Assembly (NCBI RefSeq): GCF_036588685.1
Contig: NC_086373.1
Location: 53,699,164 to 53,763,163, forward strand
DNA from: Mytilus trossulus
Lineage: Eukaryota; Mollusca; Bivalvia; Mytilida; Mytilidae
Direction of reading: 5' to 3'
Length of the DNA stretch: 64,000 nt
A program made the position numbers and the translations under genes. Below, in pieces: positions 32,083 through 43,580 of this stretch; position 1 is the stretch's first letter, and every line of letters begins with the position of its first letter. A model generated the notes under the pieces. It was not told the origin of the DNA and ran no database searches. It saw only the letters and a program-made list of their open reading frames with translations.

Positions 32083-33740
32083 AGGGCTTTCAGTGCATCA
32101 AAATGGCCAAAAATGCCTTAAATTGCATAATATTGCCAGTTTAAAAATTAAAATTGATTAAAATTACAATAAAACAATAATATTTATCATTTGAAGTGAC
32201 TTTCTGCCAAAAAAGTTGGCCCTTTCTTCATTTTCAAGAATTTGGGTATCAGCCTCTTAGGCCACAGACCACAATTAATTCCTCTATTAGTTCTTTATAA
32301 CTTTTTGTCACATTAAAAAATTTGCACCATGCACTTTTGTCCAATCTTTTGTGTGTGTAATGTATAGTACCTGTCCAAAAGTATATCCAAAATTCAGAAA
32401 GATTGAAGCAATCACTTTTACAAAATTAGCCAATACACATCCCTACCCCTATTGACAAGTCAAGAGATGTTCCGAAAACTGTAAATATCACCTTTTTGCA
32501 CTTAGCCTAATCACTCTTTCCATATCAAAATAAGTTAAAATACAACAACCAAAAGTTTATTTCACCTATCTTCTTTCATTTCCAACCCATAAAAACTAAA
32601 TAATCAATGAGAAAGGCCAAGAAAAAAAATAAAGAAAGAATACACCTTAATTAAAGGGAACTATATTCGTCAATTAAATGCCAAAAAAATTAGCATGCAT
32701 TAAGTTTATTCTATATCGAACCAGCATACAAAATTTCAAATCAATCCGACAAGTTTTATGGTAGTCCTGATTCTTTTAATAACACTACCCTCATGTTAAA
32801 ATTTACAGGAATTTTATGGCAGGAAATTTACAAAACATGTATCTACTAGAAAAAGTTAAAGTTTAATAACTTTCTTGTTAAACAAGATATTTTAAAAAAG
32901 TAAGGTGTCTGTAGCAGCTAAATGGCTAAATTTCAAGAATTTGAAAGAAATTTTTAAAAAAATCATGTTTTTTAAAATAAAAATTGGTTTTTTTCAAAAA
33001 TTCTTGTTTTTTTAGCTAAATTAAATTAAATAAAATTCCTTTAAAAATACTTAAATACAAAACTCACTTTCAAAACTTATCTTAAAAATAAGCTTATCTT
33101 ATCTTTAATAAGTAAAATATAACTCAAACAATAATTAGACAAAATTCACAGGTACTTGACTTGTTTACCTGAGGTACCAATATTCATGTGAAACACCAGG
33201 TCATGTTACATGTAATAAAAATTTCAAACTAGTGTAATTTCTTTATTCCTTGAAATATCATATTCAAATAAACTTTTTATCGAAGTTTAACTATTTGTTT
33301 ATTTTTATCAATAAAGAGATTTAAATATTTTAAAAGATTTTTGTAAGAATTTTTTTTTATTAAAAAATACATCCACATGATCAAATTTGACAACAAAAAT
33401 TATTTAAAAAGTTAATTGAAAACATCCAATATGCTTTCTTGTTAAATTAATTACTCAATAAATTATTAAGAAACATATTTTCATAGATTTGATCAAACAA
33501 TCTTAATCTGGACCCCTGAAAATGAAATAATTGGCTTAACTGGATACTGTTAAGAAAACACTTAATTTAGAGTTGCCTCAGAAGGTGGTCTCTGTAACAC
33601 CATACCACATATTGCATCAAAGAACAAATATGTACATCAAAGCAGATATTGTACATCACTTTATTATAAATATCAGGGTGTCCAAATTTTATGCCATTAG
33701 TCCAAGTTGGGATATAACTGATCCAGTTTAATTTTTCAAA

Positions 33741-35732
33741 ATGTTCACTAAAGGTCATACCAAGAAATGGTCAAAGAAAGACAACTCTCCAAGAAATCCT
33801 GGATGCTTCCAAGCAGGCAAATCCAGTGGTAGAAGCAGAAGCCAGACGTCAATACAGATCCCTGAATCAGCTAGTGCAAGTACTTCCTATGTGCGGCAAA
33901 CTTTTAAATCGTCTGACTGCAAAATGGAGACGACTGGTAACATCTGTACACTTCGACCGCTCGATAATGCTGACCTGAAAAGAGAAGAAAATAAAGAATT
34001 ACATTCTGGCATGAGGTGTATAGACAGTCAACTAAATATAAGCTTGATCAACACTAATATTTATAAGCACCAAGTGGACTCACCATCCTGTCCTATGTTT
34101 ATTGCTGACTATTATGAACAGAAAAAGTGGGGAACTTGCTGGCAGTTTACCTTAAAATGCATAGCCTGTGGTTTTATTGGAGACAGAATGAAGATGTACA
34201 AGGAAATAGCTAATGGCAAACCAGGACCCAACCCAGGACAACCAAATGTAGCCCTAGCATCTGCTTTGCAGGACTGTCCAATTGGAAATACAACAGTGCA
34301 GCAACTACTTGCAGGAATAGACACACCACCACCATGTAGAAGCAGTATGCAACGCACATCCAGCAGAGTAGCAGCTGAAATGGTCAAGCTGAACAAAACA
34401 GACATGGCACAGAAACTGGAACTTGTAAAAGAAGTGAATAGGAGGCGAGGTGTCCCAGAAAATGAAATTAACATAACTGTGGATGCACGATACAACAGCA
34501 ACACAATAGTTAGTAAAAAGAAGCCTGGTCAGAATGCGACTCAAGTTTTTGCATTGGGAATAGAAACAATAACAGATAGAAAGTTTATTGTAGCTGCTGT
34601 TGTACAGAATAAGATGTGTTGGAAAGGGGCATGGCTTAGAGGGAAAGGCTTTCCAATAGAATGTCCTGGTCATGAAGAATGTACAGCAAATTTATACAGA
34701 GCTGCTGCCCTGTCAGAGTATGAGCTGGGAAAAGAGATGGGAAACCAGATAGGACTCCAGAAATGTCTGGTACGGTATGTGACCACAGATGGAGATGGAC
34801 GTTCAGCTAAAGGTATTGAAGAAGCCCTTGCAGCTGTGGAACCAATGTGGAAAGTAGAAAGACTGGCAGACCATGTACATTTGGGACAGTCTCAATTCAG
34901 GGCCTCTTTGCGAGCTCAATACAGCCCGGGAATGTTCCATGGTAAAACCAAAGAGGAAAATAAACAACTTAAGACGGTGTTTAGCAAAGATCTAAAGTGC
35001 AGATGCTCCATGATACTAAAGAAGCTGATGGAGAAATATGACAAAAACATTAATGAAATAAGCAAAGACTTACCAAAAGTGCTCGATGCTACCCTCCGCT
35101 GCTATGATGGTGATTGCACCCAGTGTCCTGAATATTCCATTGTCTGCAAAGGTGATGATGCACTCAACTGGTGGAGTCGTTCACATTACTTGTCAACATA
35201 CCAGATCACTGCCCTGCAAATGGATAAAACAGATAAATTTTTACTTCAAGAAATCCTGAAAATGAAATTAACTACAGCAGCTGTTGAAAGCATGAAACTT
35301 TATGACAATACCAACAAAAATGAAGGAGTTCATAGAGCACTGAGTGTAAATTTGCCCAAAAATGTTATTTACTCCAAAAATATGGAAGGACGACTTGCTT
35401 CAGGAGTACATAGAAACAACAACATGCCGGGAACCTCAACACAACTTAAATGTACGAATCTAGGAGTAGAACTTTCAGAACGAAGTAAACGTTACCTCAA
35501 GAAAATGGACACTGACTTTACATATAACCAAGATTATATACTAAGACCAGAAGTTCAAAAAAGGAGATTGCAGCAGAATGCAGAAAGGCTTGCAGAGCAC
35601 AAGACATGGAGAGAACTGAATAAAAAGCATGACTATTACTGCAAAGGTCAACTAGATCCACAGCCTGCCTTACAGTTCCAGGACCATGACAGCTACTGCA
35701 AACCAAAACTTCCAAGACCTGCTGCAGACTGA
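33741..35732 (+). CDS. Mutator-like (Kolobok-type) DDE transposase, intact, unit 3
   Basis: The 663-residue product looks identical to that of unit 2 (29381-31372), with the same catalytic residues, and is encoded 4,360 bases further on. Identity including the non-coding flanks means either very recent amplification or duplicated assembly of one locus. No separate function can be argued for it. Confidence 0.8.
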   Translation: MFTKGHTKKWSKKDNSPRNPGCFQAGKSSGRSRSQTSIQIPESASASTSYVRQTFKSSDCKMETTGNICTLRPLDNADLKREENKELHSGMRCIDSQLNISLINTNIYKHQVDSPSCPMFIADYYEQKKWGTCWQFTLKCIACGFIGDRMKMYKEIANGKPGPNPGQPNVALASALQDCPIGNTTVQQLLAGIDTPPPCRSSMQRTSSRVAAEMVKLNKTDMAQKLELVKEVNRRRGVPENEINITVDARYNSNTIVSKKKPGQNATQVFALGIETITDRKFIVAAVVQNKMCWKGAWLRGKGFPIECPGHEECTANLYRAAALSEYELGKEMGNQIGLQKCLVRYVTTDGDGRSAKGIEEALAAVEPMWKVERLADHVHLGQSQFRASLRAQYSPGMFHGKTKEENKQLKTVFSKDLKCRCSMILKKLMEKYDKNINEISKDLPKVLDATLRCYDGDCTQCPEYSIVCKGDDALNWWSRSHYLSTYQITALQMDKTDKFLLQEILKMKLTTAAVESMKLYDNTNKNEGVHRALSVNLPKNVIYSKNMEGRLASGVHRNNNMPGTSTQLKCTNLGVELSERSKRYLKKMDTDFTYNQDYILRPEVQKRRLQQNAERLAEHKTWRELNKKHDYYCKGQLDPQPALQFQDHDSYCKPKLPRPAAD

Positions 35733-35791
35733 GATACCAGAGCCACCAGCCAACAGAATCATAAAAGGTCCTTTTAAGGGCCACCCAAATA

Positions 35792-36442
35792 TTAAAAAAA
35801 GAATCTAAAGTTGTTGTACAGTAGTTTCCAAATTTCTTTTCCTTTTTTCCTCCCATTCTGATAACAAAATATATTTTTTTTGCCCGCCCCAGAAAAAAAA
35901 AAAGAAGTAAAATTAAAAATATAGAAGTACCCGATAATCATTTTACCCAAATTATTATTGTCCATTTTCAACTCCACTCTGCATGGAGGGAGGGGATCTG
36001 GGTGGCCCAAGCAGGAACTGGTTGAAACGCATGACTGCCGGCTGTTGTTGAAACCATGAGGTTCCAACGACAGATGTTCGACAGCAATGCATTTGGAATT
36101 GTGGCACAGGTGCGAAACATCATCAGTTTTATCAATAATGATATTCTGATGATGCACCATGTAGGCAAGCCTGTGCACATGCATTTGTCTCCACCCCCTG
36201 GCATCTGGAAATTTACAATTAATAACTCCATATTTGCCATTAGGTGTACATAAACCTGTCCAAATTTGACACTGCCCATTATAGCCAGGGGCAGAGCTTT
36301 CTGTTAATTTCTGACTATATTTCAAATAAAATGCATCCATTTTGAAGATGTGATGTTTTGTAAGACAATAGAGTAGTAATATATTATTAAAATATAAAAA
36401 GGGTCCAACATTATTGACAGAAAGGGCTGAAACTGGGGTCAA
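35792..36442 (-). CDS. I-PpoI-like His-Cys box endonuclease, unit 3
   Basis: The product looks identical to the unit 2 nuclease, with all His-Cys box residues kept. It is convergent with the unit 3 transposase. About 590 bases beyond its 5' end the array breaks off at 37030. Confidence 0.78.
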   Translation of the reverse strand: MTPVSALSVNNVGPFLYFNNILLLYCLTKHHIFKMDAFYLKYSQKLTESSAPGYNGQCQIWTGLCTPNGKYGVINCKFPDARGWRQMHVHRLAYMVHHQNIIIDKTDDVSHLCHNSKCIAVEHLSLEPHGFNNSRQSCVSTSSCLGHPDPLPPCRVELKMDNNNLGKMIIGYFYIFNFTSFFFSGAGKKNIFCYQNGRKKGKEIWKLLYNNFRFFF

Positions 36443-37030
36443 AGGGCTTTCAGTGCATCAAAATGGCCAAAAATGCCTTAAATTGCATAATATTGCCAGT
36501 TTAAAAATTAAAATTGATTAAAATTACAATAAAACAATAATATTTATCATTTGAAGTGACTTTCTGCCAAAAAAGTTGGCCCTTTCTTCATTTTCAAGAA
36601 TTTGGGTATCAGCCTCTTAGGCCACAGACCACAATTAATTCCTCTATTAGTTCTTTATAACTTTTTGTCACATTAAAAAATTTGCACCATGCACTTTTGT
36701 CCAATCTTTTGTGTGTGTAATGTATAGTACCTGTCCAAAAGTATATCCAAAATTCAGAAAGATTGAAGCAATCACTTTTACAAAATTAGCCAATACACAT
36801 CCCTACCCCTATTGACAAGTCAAGAGATGTTCCGAAAACTGTAAATATCACCTTTTTGCACTTAGCCTAATCACTCTTTCCATATCAAAATAAGTTAAAA
36901 TACAACAACCAAAAGTTTATTTCACCTATCTTCTTTCATTTCCAACCCATAAAAACTAAATAATCAATGAGAAAGGCCAAGAAAAAAAATAAAGAAAGAA
37001 TACACCTTAATTAAAGGGAACTATATTCGT

Positions 37031-37070
37031 GAACAACGAAAAGTAGGGTCATTAATTGTGGTCTTGGGCC
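37031..37070. other. Array break and adjoining inverted 20-mer
   Basis: Identity to the array unit ends after CTATATTCGT at 37030. Twenty bases later ATTAATTGTGGTCTTGGGCC (37051-37070) is the inverse, with two mismatches, of the 20-mer at 36620-36639 inside the last unit. This may be the true right end of an element, or of a shortened derivative 36620-37070. Confidence 0.4.
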
Positions 37071-38056
37071 AGGCGACAGCGGCATCGCAGATACCCCACA
37101 AAGGAGTTATCACGTACTTGCCAAACTGAGTCGGAAGCTTTTATTTTCTTAAAGAAATCAGTGGGATCCGAATGTGCTAATTTTTCGTTGGAGTTCCTGT
37201 CAATATAATACTTCCATGATTTGATCTAAGGAAGTCTTCCATACTCCGAATTGTGACGCCTGTTCGTTTTAAAGATCATATATCCAACGATCAATTATGA
37301 AATATCATAAGTTAGTATTTTTGTAGCATATTTTATTTCTGGCTTAATTAGACGCCGAATAAACAGCTTCTTATTAGTTTTTATAATGTCATTACAGAGG
37401 ATTTTTATGACCTTCTCATTTAACCAGCTTGATAAAAGTATAATGTAGCCTTGAGATGAATCATAGATTTAATCTAATATATCTGTTTCAAAGTTCAAAC
37501 GTGGAAAGAAGCCATTTCTAAAGATCAACTACGAAATAATGTTTCATAATCAGGGTGTAATTACCCCCCTTAGGCATTTATTGTTTTTGACTTTACGTGG
37601 GTTAAAAACTTCTGACAATTTGCATCTGTCATATAATATTTGTTTTTCCTGTGGATACTTCCTTTTCAATACAGATATTATTGTTTAAATTTGCGACCTA
37701 TAGCAGAAATCAATCCGAACTGTTGGCTTTCTAAATTTAAATATTTGCAACAGCTACATGTACATCCACCATCAGATCTAAATGGTTTTAGGTGATAATG
37801 ACATTCACATTGTTTTAAAAATTTGAGAGATAGCCAAATTATTACTTATTTCAAAACAATAAAAAGGGTGACTGAACGATCAAATTTGTAATTATCTTGA
37901 TTCCTTACTGGAGTTGTTGACCTTTCATAATAGTTTTAGCCCATTATTTTTATTGTATCAATTACATGTAGTGCCGGAAAATTTTGGTTCGGCGAAAATG
38001 GCTGCATTGTACAATTTCATACAGCCATACCAAGTGCACGATACATGCTCGTTGGA

Positions 38057-38142
38057 AACCAATTGGAACTACTCGGCTATTCTCGCTATGCAGTACAATA
38101 TTTCTTCGTGCAACCAGAAAGGCCGAGTAGTTCCGATTGGTT
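38057..38142. repeat. Short inverted repeat, 21-base arms
   Basis: AACCAATTGGAACTACTCGGC and GCCGAGTAGTTCCGATTGGTT pair with one mismatch around a 44-base loop. Confidence 0.7.
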
Positions 38143-38818
38143 GGAAACGCATCGAAACACGTGACTTTAAAACAGACGCGTTCTCCATCGTATAATACAT
38201 GATTAGAAAGGACTAACACCATAGCGTAGAATTGTATATTCTTCGTCTCTAATTTAGCCCAACAATGAAATTCTTCCCTTAGCGGTATTCCAACTCCTGC
38301 TTCTGTGTCACCGTGGCAACACAACTTATACTGTATCGTCCAGCGTCTCTGACCACTCGACCAAATAGGCTATATCAAAATATAGTTTTCGTTAGTCCAC
38401 GGCCAGCACCTCACCTCGTCGGCTTGATCTTGGGGGATGTAACAGTAACACGGTACATGAATGATCTACCATGGCATTTAGATTGTGTACTTTTTCTGAT
38501 CAGCCTTGGTTTTTACTGCCGTGAAGGATGATGGCATAACCATGCCGTCACGTCAACTAAAACCCTTTGTAACAGGATCGTTTAAGTAGGCTAACATGTC
38601 GATGAATCGTTGTTCTAAATCTTCACAATATTAAGTATAAAAAAGTGATATTGTGAAAATATGATATATGTCAGATTGTAGAACCATGTAAATTAATACT
38701 GTTCGGTTACCTTATGGACATGAAATAGATTCATCAACTGTAATGAATGTTCCGATGCAAAATTCCGTCACGTTTTAAAGATAACCGAAAATTAATTATG
38801 TTTGTTAAAATAGATTTT

Positions 38819-38912
38819 TTTAGAACAATGTCGGATTCATGACCTTGTAATAGTTTACTAATCTCTTTAGAACAATGTCGGATTCACGACCTTGTAAAAG
38901 TTTACTAATCAC
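38819..38912. repeat. 47-base tandem duplication
   Basis: Two nearly identical copies containing TTTAGAACAATGTCGGATTC, CCTTGTAA and AGTTTACTAATC. Confidence 0.7.
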
Positions 38913-39922
38913 ACATTATGGTTTCACTTATATGTATATTGACCACCATTATTATTCATCGGTAGCAACTTGAATTGCAATGTTAAAATTCTGTCAAACT
39001 TCATAGAAGACGATTTGATGGATAGTTTTCGTTCTGTCTCTCTCCAAAATGCAGTTCAGGATCTTAGAGAGTCTTTGACAGTCGAAACAAACGGGTGTTG
39101 TATATTTGAAAAGAGCATGCAAGAATGATAGATAGTGTTCATTGGTGGTTACGCAGTAACTCAATAAAACTGACAATAAACCAAGAAAGATATCGAAATC
39201 AGTTTACAGACTTAAACATCCAACAAATTTCAATTCAATGTGTATAGCTGCAACTCGCCACGATGCTTATTCGACCCCTAAAAAGCACATACAACAAATC
39301 TCTTCCATATTTAATCAAAATAAGTTAGAGACGTTCAGAGGTATATTTTACAACCATGCAGAAGTTGCCTTATAAAAATTTTCGAAACGCAAACGGGTTT
39401 CTTTTAACCAAAGAATAACATTATAACTGTATGTTTACTCGTTGATCTTTTCAGACTATCCAGAGTGTTCGGAGTTTATTACAGACAAATTGTAACACGG
39501 AAAACGTGATAAAATAAACGACTTTTGTGTCTCTTATGTATTTTAGTGTGTTTGGGTTCAAGGATAGACTGATTAGACAAGCCTCAAAGGAAATTTGCAT
39601 AACGATTGAATTGCACAGACGAGATTAGTTGAAATTTGATAAATTTGTGACCAATTTCTGCATAATTTTAAAATATTAATGTTCGCTCTGTTTCTAAATG
39701 AATTAATCCGTATAACTATAAATAAGTACTAGTATCTTAATCCGTGTCTAACTGAGGGTCTGAAAGGGGTCTTTCATATATTTGTATTCATTACTTTTGT
39801 AGCCATTTTTCTGTACTTTTTATATTTTATCACCTCATTATCCACTATTCTTTTCGTATTTTTTTGTCCATTATTGTAAACCCTCATCCACACCCTCTTA
39901 CGTACATCAGTTGTATCTAAAA

Positions 39923-40217
39923 TAAGATGTGGTAAGCGTGCCGATAAGACAACTCTCAACCAACTCACAGTTTGTAAAAGAAAAAAACCCATCATAGATC
40001 TAAGTATGGCATTCGACACGGAGGCTTGTTGAACACCAAAAAGTAAGCTAAAAAGGTCATAAAATTAGTAGAGTTCTACAATCCAAGCAGAAAAACCAAC
40101 GGTCTAAATAAAAATAGAGAGAAAACACACCTATGAACCACAACAACAAACGACAACCACTGGACAGCAAGTTCCTGACTAAGGACATGTGTGAACAAAT
40201 GCAGCGGGTTAAAACTG
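39923..40217 (+). repeat. Dispersed repeat family A, long copy
   Basis: It runs from AAGATGTGGTAAGCGTGCC through CACAGTTTGTAAAAG, CACGGAGGCTTG, ACCAACGGTCTAAAT and GACAACCACTGGACAGC to CAGCGGGTTAAAA. The same order is seen at 40739-41023, so both are copies of one roughly 290-base dispersed element. Confidence 0.65.
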
Positions 40218-40738
40218 GCTTGTATCACTCCCTATTGACTGTGTGTACACCGAACCTCTTACGTTCAGCTAGTTTTAACTGGTTTTTATATCAATAACTT
40301 ACGACAGTGTGTACACCGAACCTTTAGCTCATTGTTTTAGGGAATCCTATATTGCCTTACCTTTCGTGATATCTGTGCATGTCCTTGTGTGTTGTTGACA
40401 GATGCAATGTCTTAAATATGTAACACTTCTTTATCTTTTTTTAGTTATATTGATATTGAATTGTTCTAATGCAGTGTTGATTACAGAATCCCCTAGAAAT
40501 AGTTAATTTCATCAAACAACTCGTATCTGTTTAATTTGTTAAGATTTCGCAAGGAATAGACATTGAAGGAGATTTTCAGGTCAAGCTGAGTCACTGCATA
40601 CGTGAACATATCGTCGAATTAGAGTACGTGAAGACAAACATCACTGCAGTTCTGAAGATTTTGAAAAGATGAAGAATTGTCACCTAAAAAGTCCTTGCAC
40701 ACTTATCCGCTATTCAAGTGTAATTATATAGATATAAT

Positions 40739-41023
40739 AGGAAGATGTGGTGTGAATGCCCATGCGACAGGTCTCTATCCAAGTAACAATTTATAAAATT
40801 AAACCATTATAGGCCAATGCACGGCTTTTAACACGGAGCGTTGGTTTACACCAAACAGCAAGCTATAAAGGGTCCAAACTATTACAAAACTGTGAAAAAC
40901 TATTCAAACGGGAAAATCAACGGTTAATCTATATAAAAACGAGAAACTCTTATGAATCAAATATTCTGAATATCAGATTCCTGACTTAGGACAAGTGTAT
41001 ACAATTGCAGCGGGATTAAACGT
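40739..41023 (+). repeat. Dispersed repeat family A, long copy
   Basis: Parallel to 39923-40217: GGAAGATGTGGTGTGAATGC, ACAATTTATAAAATTAAACC, CACGGAGCGTTGG, ATCAACGGTTAATC, CAGATTCCTGACTTAGGACA and GCAGCGGGATTAAACG. Confidence 0.65.
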
Positions 41024-41029
41024 TAAATG

Positions 41030-41769
41030 ATAATAAAAACGTAGTAACACATATTAACTTTAATAAAGAAATAAAGTATCATATGACTTAATTATTACAA
41101 AAATCATATTGTGTCATTGTTTTTTTAAAGGAAAGACCAATTTGTACGGTTGATCACAAGATATAGTCAAGCAAATCCGGATAAAAGCGGTCCATTGTTT
41201 ATGTTGTAACATTATTTGTTGCTTTTATTGGATGTAAATACAAATTAAAGTGATTATACATGTTGTACATCCTAACACCCATTTTACATTGAATTTACTG
41301 AAATAACGTACATTAATTTCATTTTTATCAATGACTCTTGGGAAATTGTTGTAAGGCTTATTTCACAAGGGTATATAGATAGTCTTAAATAGAAAGTAAA
41401 CGTAGGTTTCCTATTGTTGTATGTATAATCAGCCGGTTTCTATTGCGCGGAAGATAAAGTACAGAGGCGACAGACGTATTGAACAGATCAACATCAATAT
41501 TCTCAGGCTATTTCGTGGGTTTATTAAATAGGAACAATACATACATTTGGCGGCTTAATCAATGTCCAACAAAGATAAATGATACACCCTTATTTGTTAG
41601 AACACACTAATTAAATAGAAGATAAATTATCGAACAGATATTTACGTCTGACTGATGTCAATGTACAGTGAGAAATCAGCAGAACTGTCCTAGAAACTGG
41701 ACAGCAAATTACAAACATTGTACTAAAATACAGACTAATTGACGAAAGGACGTATCTTTATATCGATAT
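41030..41769. other. Intergenic, nothing recognised
   Basis: AT-rich, no coding or repeat signal that I can support. Confidence 0.35.
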
Positions 41770-41865
41770 AAGAAGAAGTGGTATGAGTTCTAATGAGACA
41801 ACTCTCCTTCAAAGTCACAATTTGTAAAAGTAAACCCTCGAGAGTAAACCATTATGTTCATATAT
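41770..41865 (+). repeat. Dispersed repeat family A, 5' fragment
   Basis: AGAAGAAGTGGTATGAGTTC with AATGAGACAACTCTCC and TCACAATTTGTAAAAGTAAA. The copy is truncated. A further short trace (AAGAAGATGTGGGAGGAATA) follows at about 41885. Confidence 0.6.
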
Positions 41866-41915
41866 AATATGTCAATATATATATAAGAAGATGTGGGAGG
41901 AATACCAATGCTTTT

Positions 41916-42849
41916 ATTTGCTAAAGCCAGTAAATAAGTTTGAGTAGTTAAGAAATAAATTCAATTTGACTATTCAGAAATTTATGAAAAATACCACAGA
42001 ATACTAGTCTTAAGACATGACCTAGTTCTACGACACCTTCGAAAAAAAGTCCCTCTGATGTTAAAATGCGCGTAAGCGTATGATGCCGATAACCAATCAC
42101 ACGATGCGTTGTGTCCTAATTTTGATCGTTGTTGAAGGCCGTACGTTTACAAATAAATGCTTTTCAATTTGGATTCTTTTATATAATTGTTTTATTGTTA
42201 AATTTCGAAGCAAAGTTAAAATTTTGAAAGATTTGTTACATTTATGAATTTATTGATATTTCAAGAATTTTGATACAAATTCAAATGCACTGTCGGTGTT
42301 AATATTCGTTTGCTGAGATTTTCCCTTTCCAATTCTCAGCATGTGGTAACATTTTGTGACATTGAAATATTTGTACTGTCATTTTAAGACCTTGTAAAGG
42401 AAAGTTACGAATTTTGTAATAGTCTTCATGTGTTAATATATCAGATTGGAAAAATATTGATTATATATCAAAATTGATCCCAAGTCAAACCGTCTTTTTT
42501 AAAATATCGTTCGTACTGTGAATAGGCTTAACCTAGTATACTTATATGTCAAAATTACAACAAGAAAAAAAACAACCAATTAATTTATTAGTAATATCTG
42601 GGAACCTTATTTGGTGATTAACGATGATTACATGGAGTATACATTGGGATTTGGAATATACGTACATTTTATTCGTTTTTCCATTTGTTTTATCAAATAT
42701 TTAAGAAATGCGATAATGTAAGTCAATAATGAGTGTTACACCCGTCATCAAAGGATAAATGGCCTTGTTTCCTGTAAAAAAAATAAGACTTTATCCATTA
42801 TACGCTCTAGAAAGCATTGTAATTGTTATAATTTGTTATCAAAGGTACC
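41916..42849. other. Intergenic, nothing recognised
   Basis: AT-rich, no supported feature. Confidence 0.35.
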
Positions 42850-42865
42850 AGGATTATAATTTAGT

Positions 42866-42909
42866 ACGCCATACGCGCGTTTCGTCTACATAAGACTCAT
42901 CAGTGACGC
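42866..42909 (-). ncRNA. Hammerhead ribozyme motif (type I), family 1
   Basis: On the minus strand the parts appear in canonical order: stem I strand GCGTCA, the conserved box CTGATGA, stem II GTCT-TATGT-AGAC, GAAA, a minimal stem III CG-CG-CG, the cleavage dinucleotide TA (UH), and TGGCGT, which pairs with GCGTCA over six positions (two G-U). Every core residue of the hammerhead is present. The very short stem III is typical of animal type I hammerheads, which act best as dimers. The motif sits in a roughly 200-base dispersed element (about 42850-43050). Self-cleavage is inferred. Confidence 0.78.
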
Positions 42910-43060
42910 TCATATCAAAATAGGAATAAACCAAACAAATACAAAGTTGAAGAGCATTGAGGATCCAAAATTCCAAAAAGTTGTGCCAAATACGTCTCGC
43001 AAAGAGAAGCACTTTGGTATCGAACCAACTCCATATTATTTCATATAAGTATTTGTAGTA
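42910..43060 (-). repeat. Body of hammerhead-bearing dispersed element
   Basis: Upstream (minus sense) of the ribozyme, a piece with ATTTTGGAATTTTGGATCC and CTCAATGCTCTTCAACTTTG precedes it. A diverged counterpart occurs in the same relation at about 45820-45880 (minus), so body and ribozyme travel together as a short retrozyme- or SINE-like element. Confidence 0.45.
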
Positions 43061-43369
43061 AGAAGGATAACTCAAATTAAATCGAAGTTAATTGCAAATA
43101 AAAAATATTCCAATTGAGAATTGTATAAGTTTCTTTACTGATGTGCGTGTATTTGATTTTAATTTTGATACATTGTAGTTGTCATATATATATCGCAAAG
43201 AGAAACACTATTCAAAATAACTGCTGAAACATTTTTTAACACTCTCATATTTTTTGGTAAAGATTTGTTGAGACAGATTAATGTAGTTTAAAATTGTGTT
43301 ATTGTCCCTTTTCCGTCAGTTTTTGATTCATCGAACAAAGCGGGATAACTCAGATCTATGTTAAAAAAA

Positions 43370-43580
43370 GAATGTAAAATTGAGAATGGAATGAGGAATG
43401 TGTCAAAGAGACAACAACCCGACCATAGAAAAAAACAATATCAAAAGGTCTCGAACAGGTCTTCAATGTAGCGAGAAATTCCCGCACCCGGAGGCGTCCT
43501 TCAGCTGGCCCCTATGAAAAATGTGTGCTTGGTTGTTCTATGTTCTCTTTGTTGAGCTTCAATCACAAAAAAAACCGACA
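43370..43580 (+). repeat. Dispersed repeat family B
   Basis: AAAATTGAGAATGGAATGAG, GTGTCAAAGAGACAACAACC and CGACCATAG, then CACCCGGAGGCGTCCTTC and GCTGGCCCC. The same blocks occur at 49858-50140. Confidence 0.6.

Larger units (their letters stand above)
23786..37030 (+). mobile_element. Head-to-tail array of a 4,360-base transposase/His-Cys nuclease element
   Basis: Three units follow each other: 23786-28144, 28145-32504 and 32505-36864, plus the first 166 bases of a fourth (36865-37030). Coordinates of all shared landmarks step by 4,360 (4,358-4,359 in the first 1.9 kb of unit 1). Units 2 and 3 look identical wherever I compared them. Unit 1 differs by about a dozen changes, mostly single-base indels, all between the gap and about 25,680. 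Each unit holds a + strand transposase gene, a convergent - strand nuclease gene and about 1.66 kb of AT-rich DNA. Expansion by recombination, insertion of a circular multimer, or an assembly loop are all possible. Confidence 0.9.
37071..39922. other. Intergenic, small repeats only
   Basis: No gene is supported. A 21-base hairpin (38057-38077 with 38122-38142, keyed by GGAACTACTCGGC) creates misleading open frames on both strands. A 47-base direct duplication occurs at 38819-38912 (AGAACAATGTCGGATTCA twice). The rest is AT-rich. Confidence 0.4.

Noticed and set aside
37914..38531. Frames of 72-120 codons on both strands
   Set aside because: They run through a short inverted repeat and dispersed repeat words, and the two strands are equally open; no domain.
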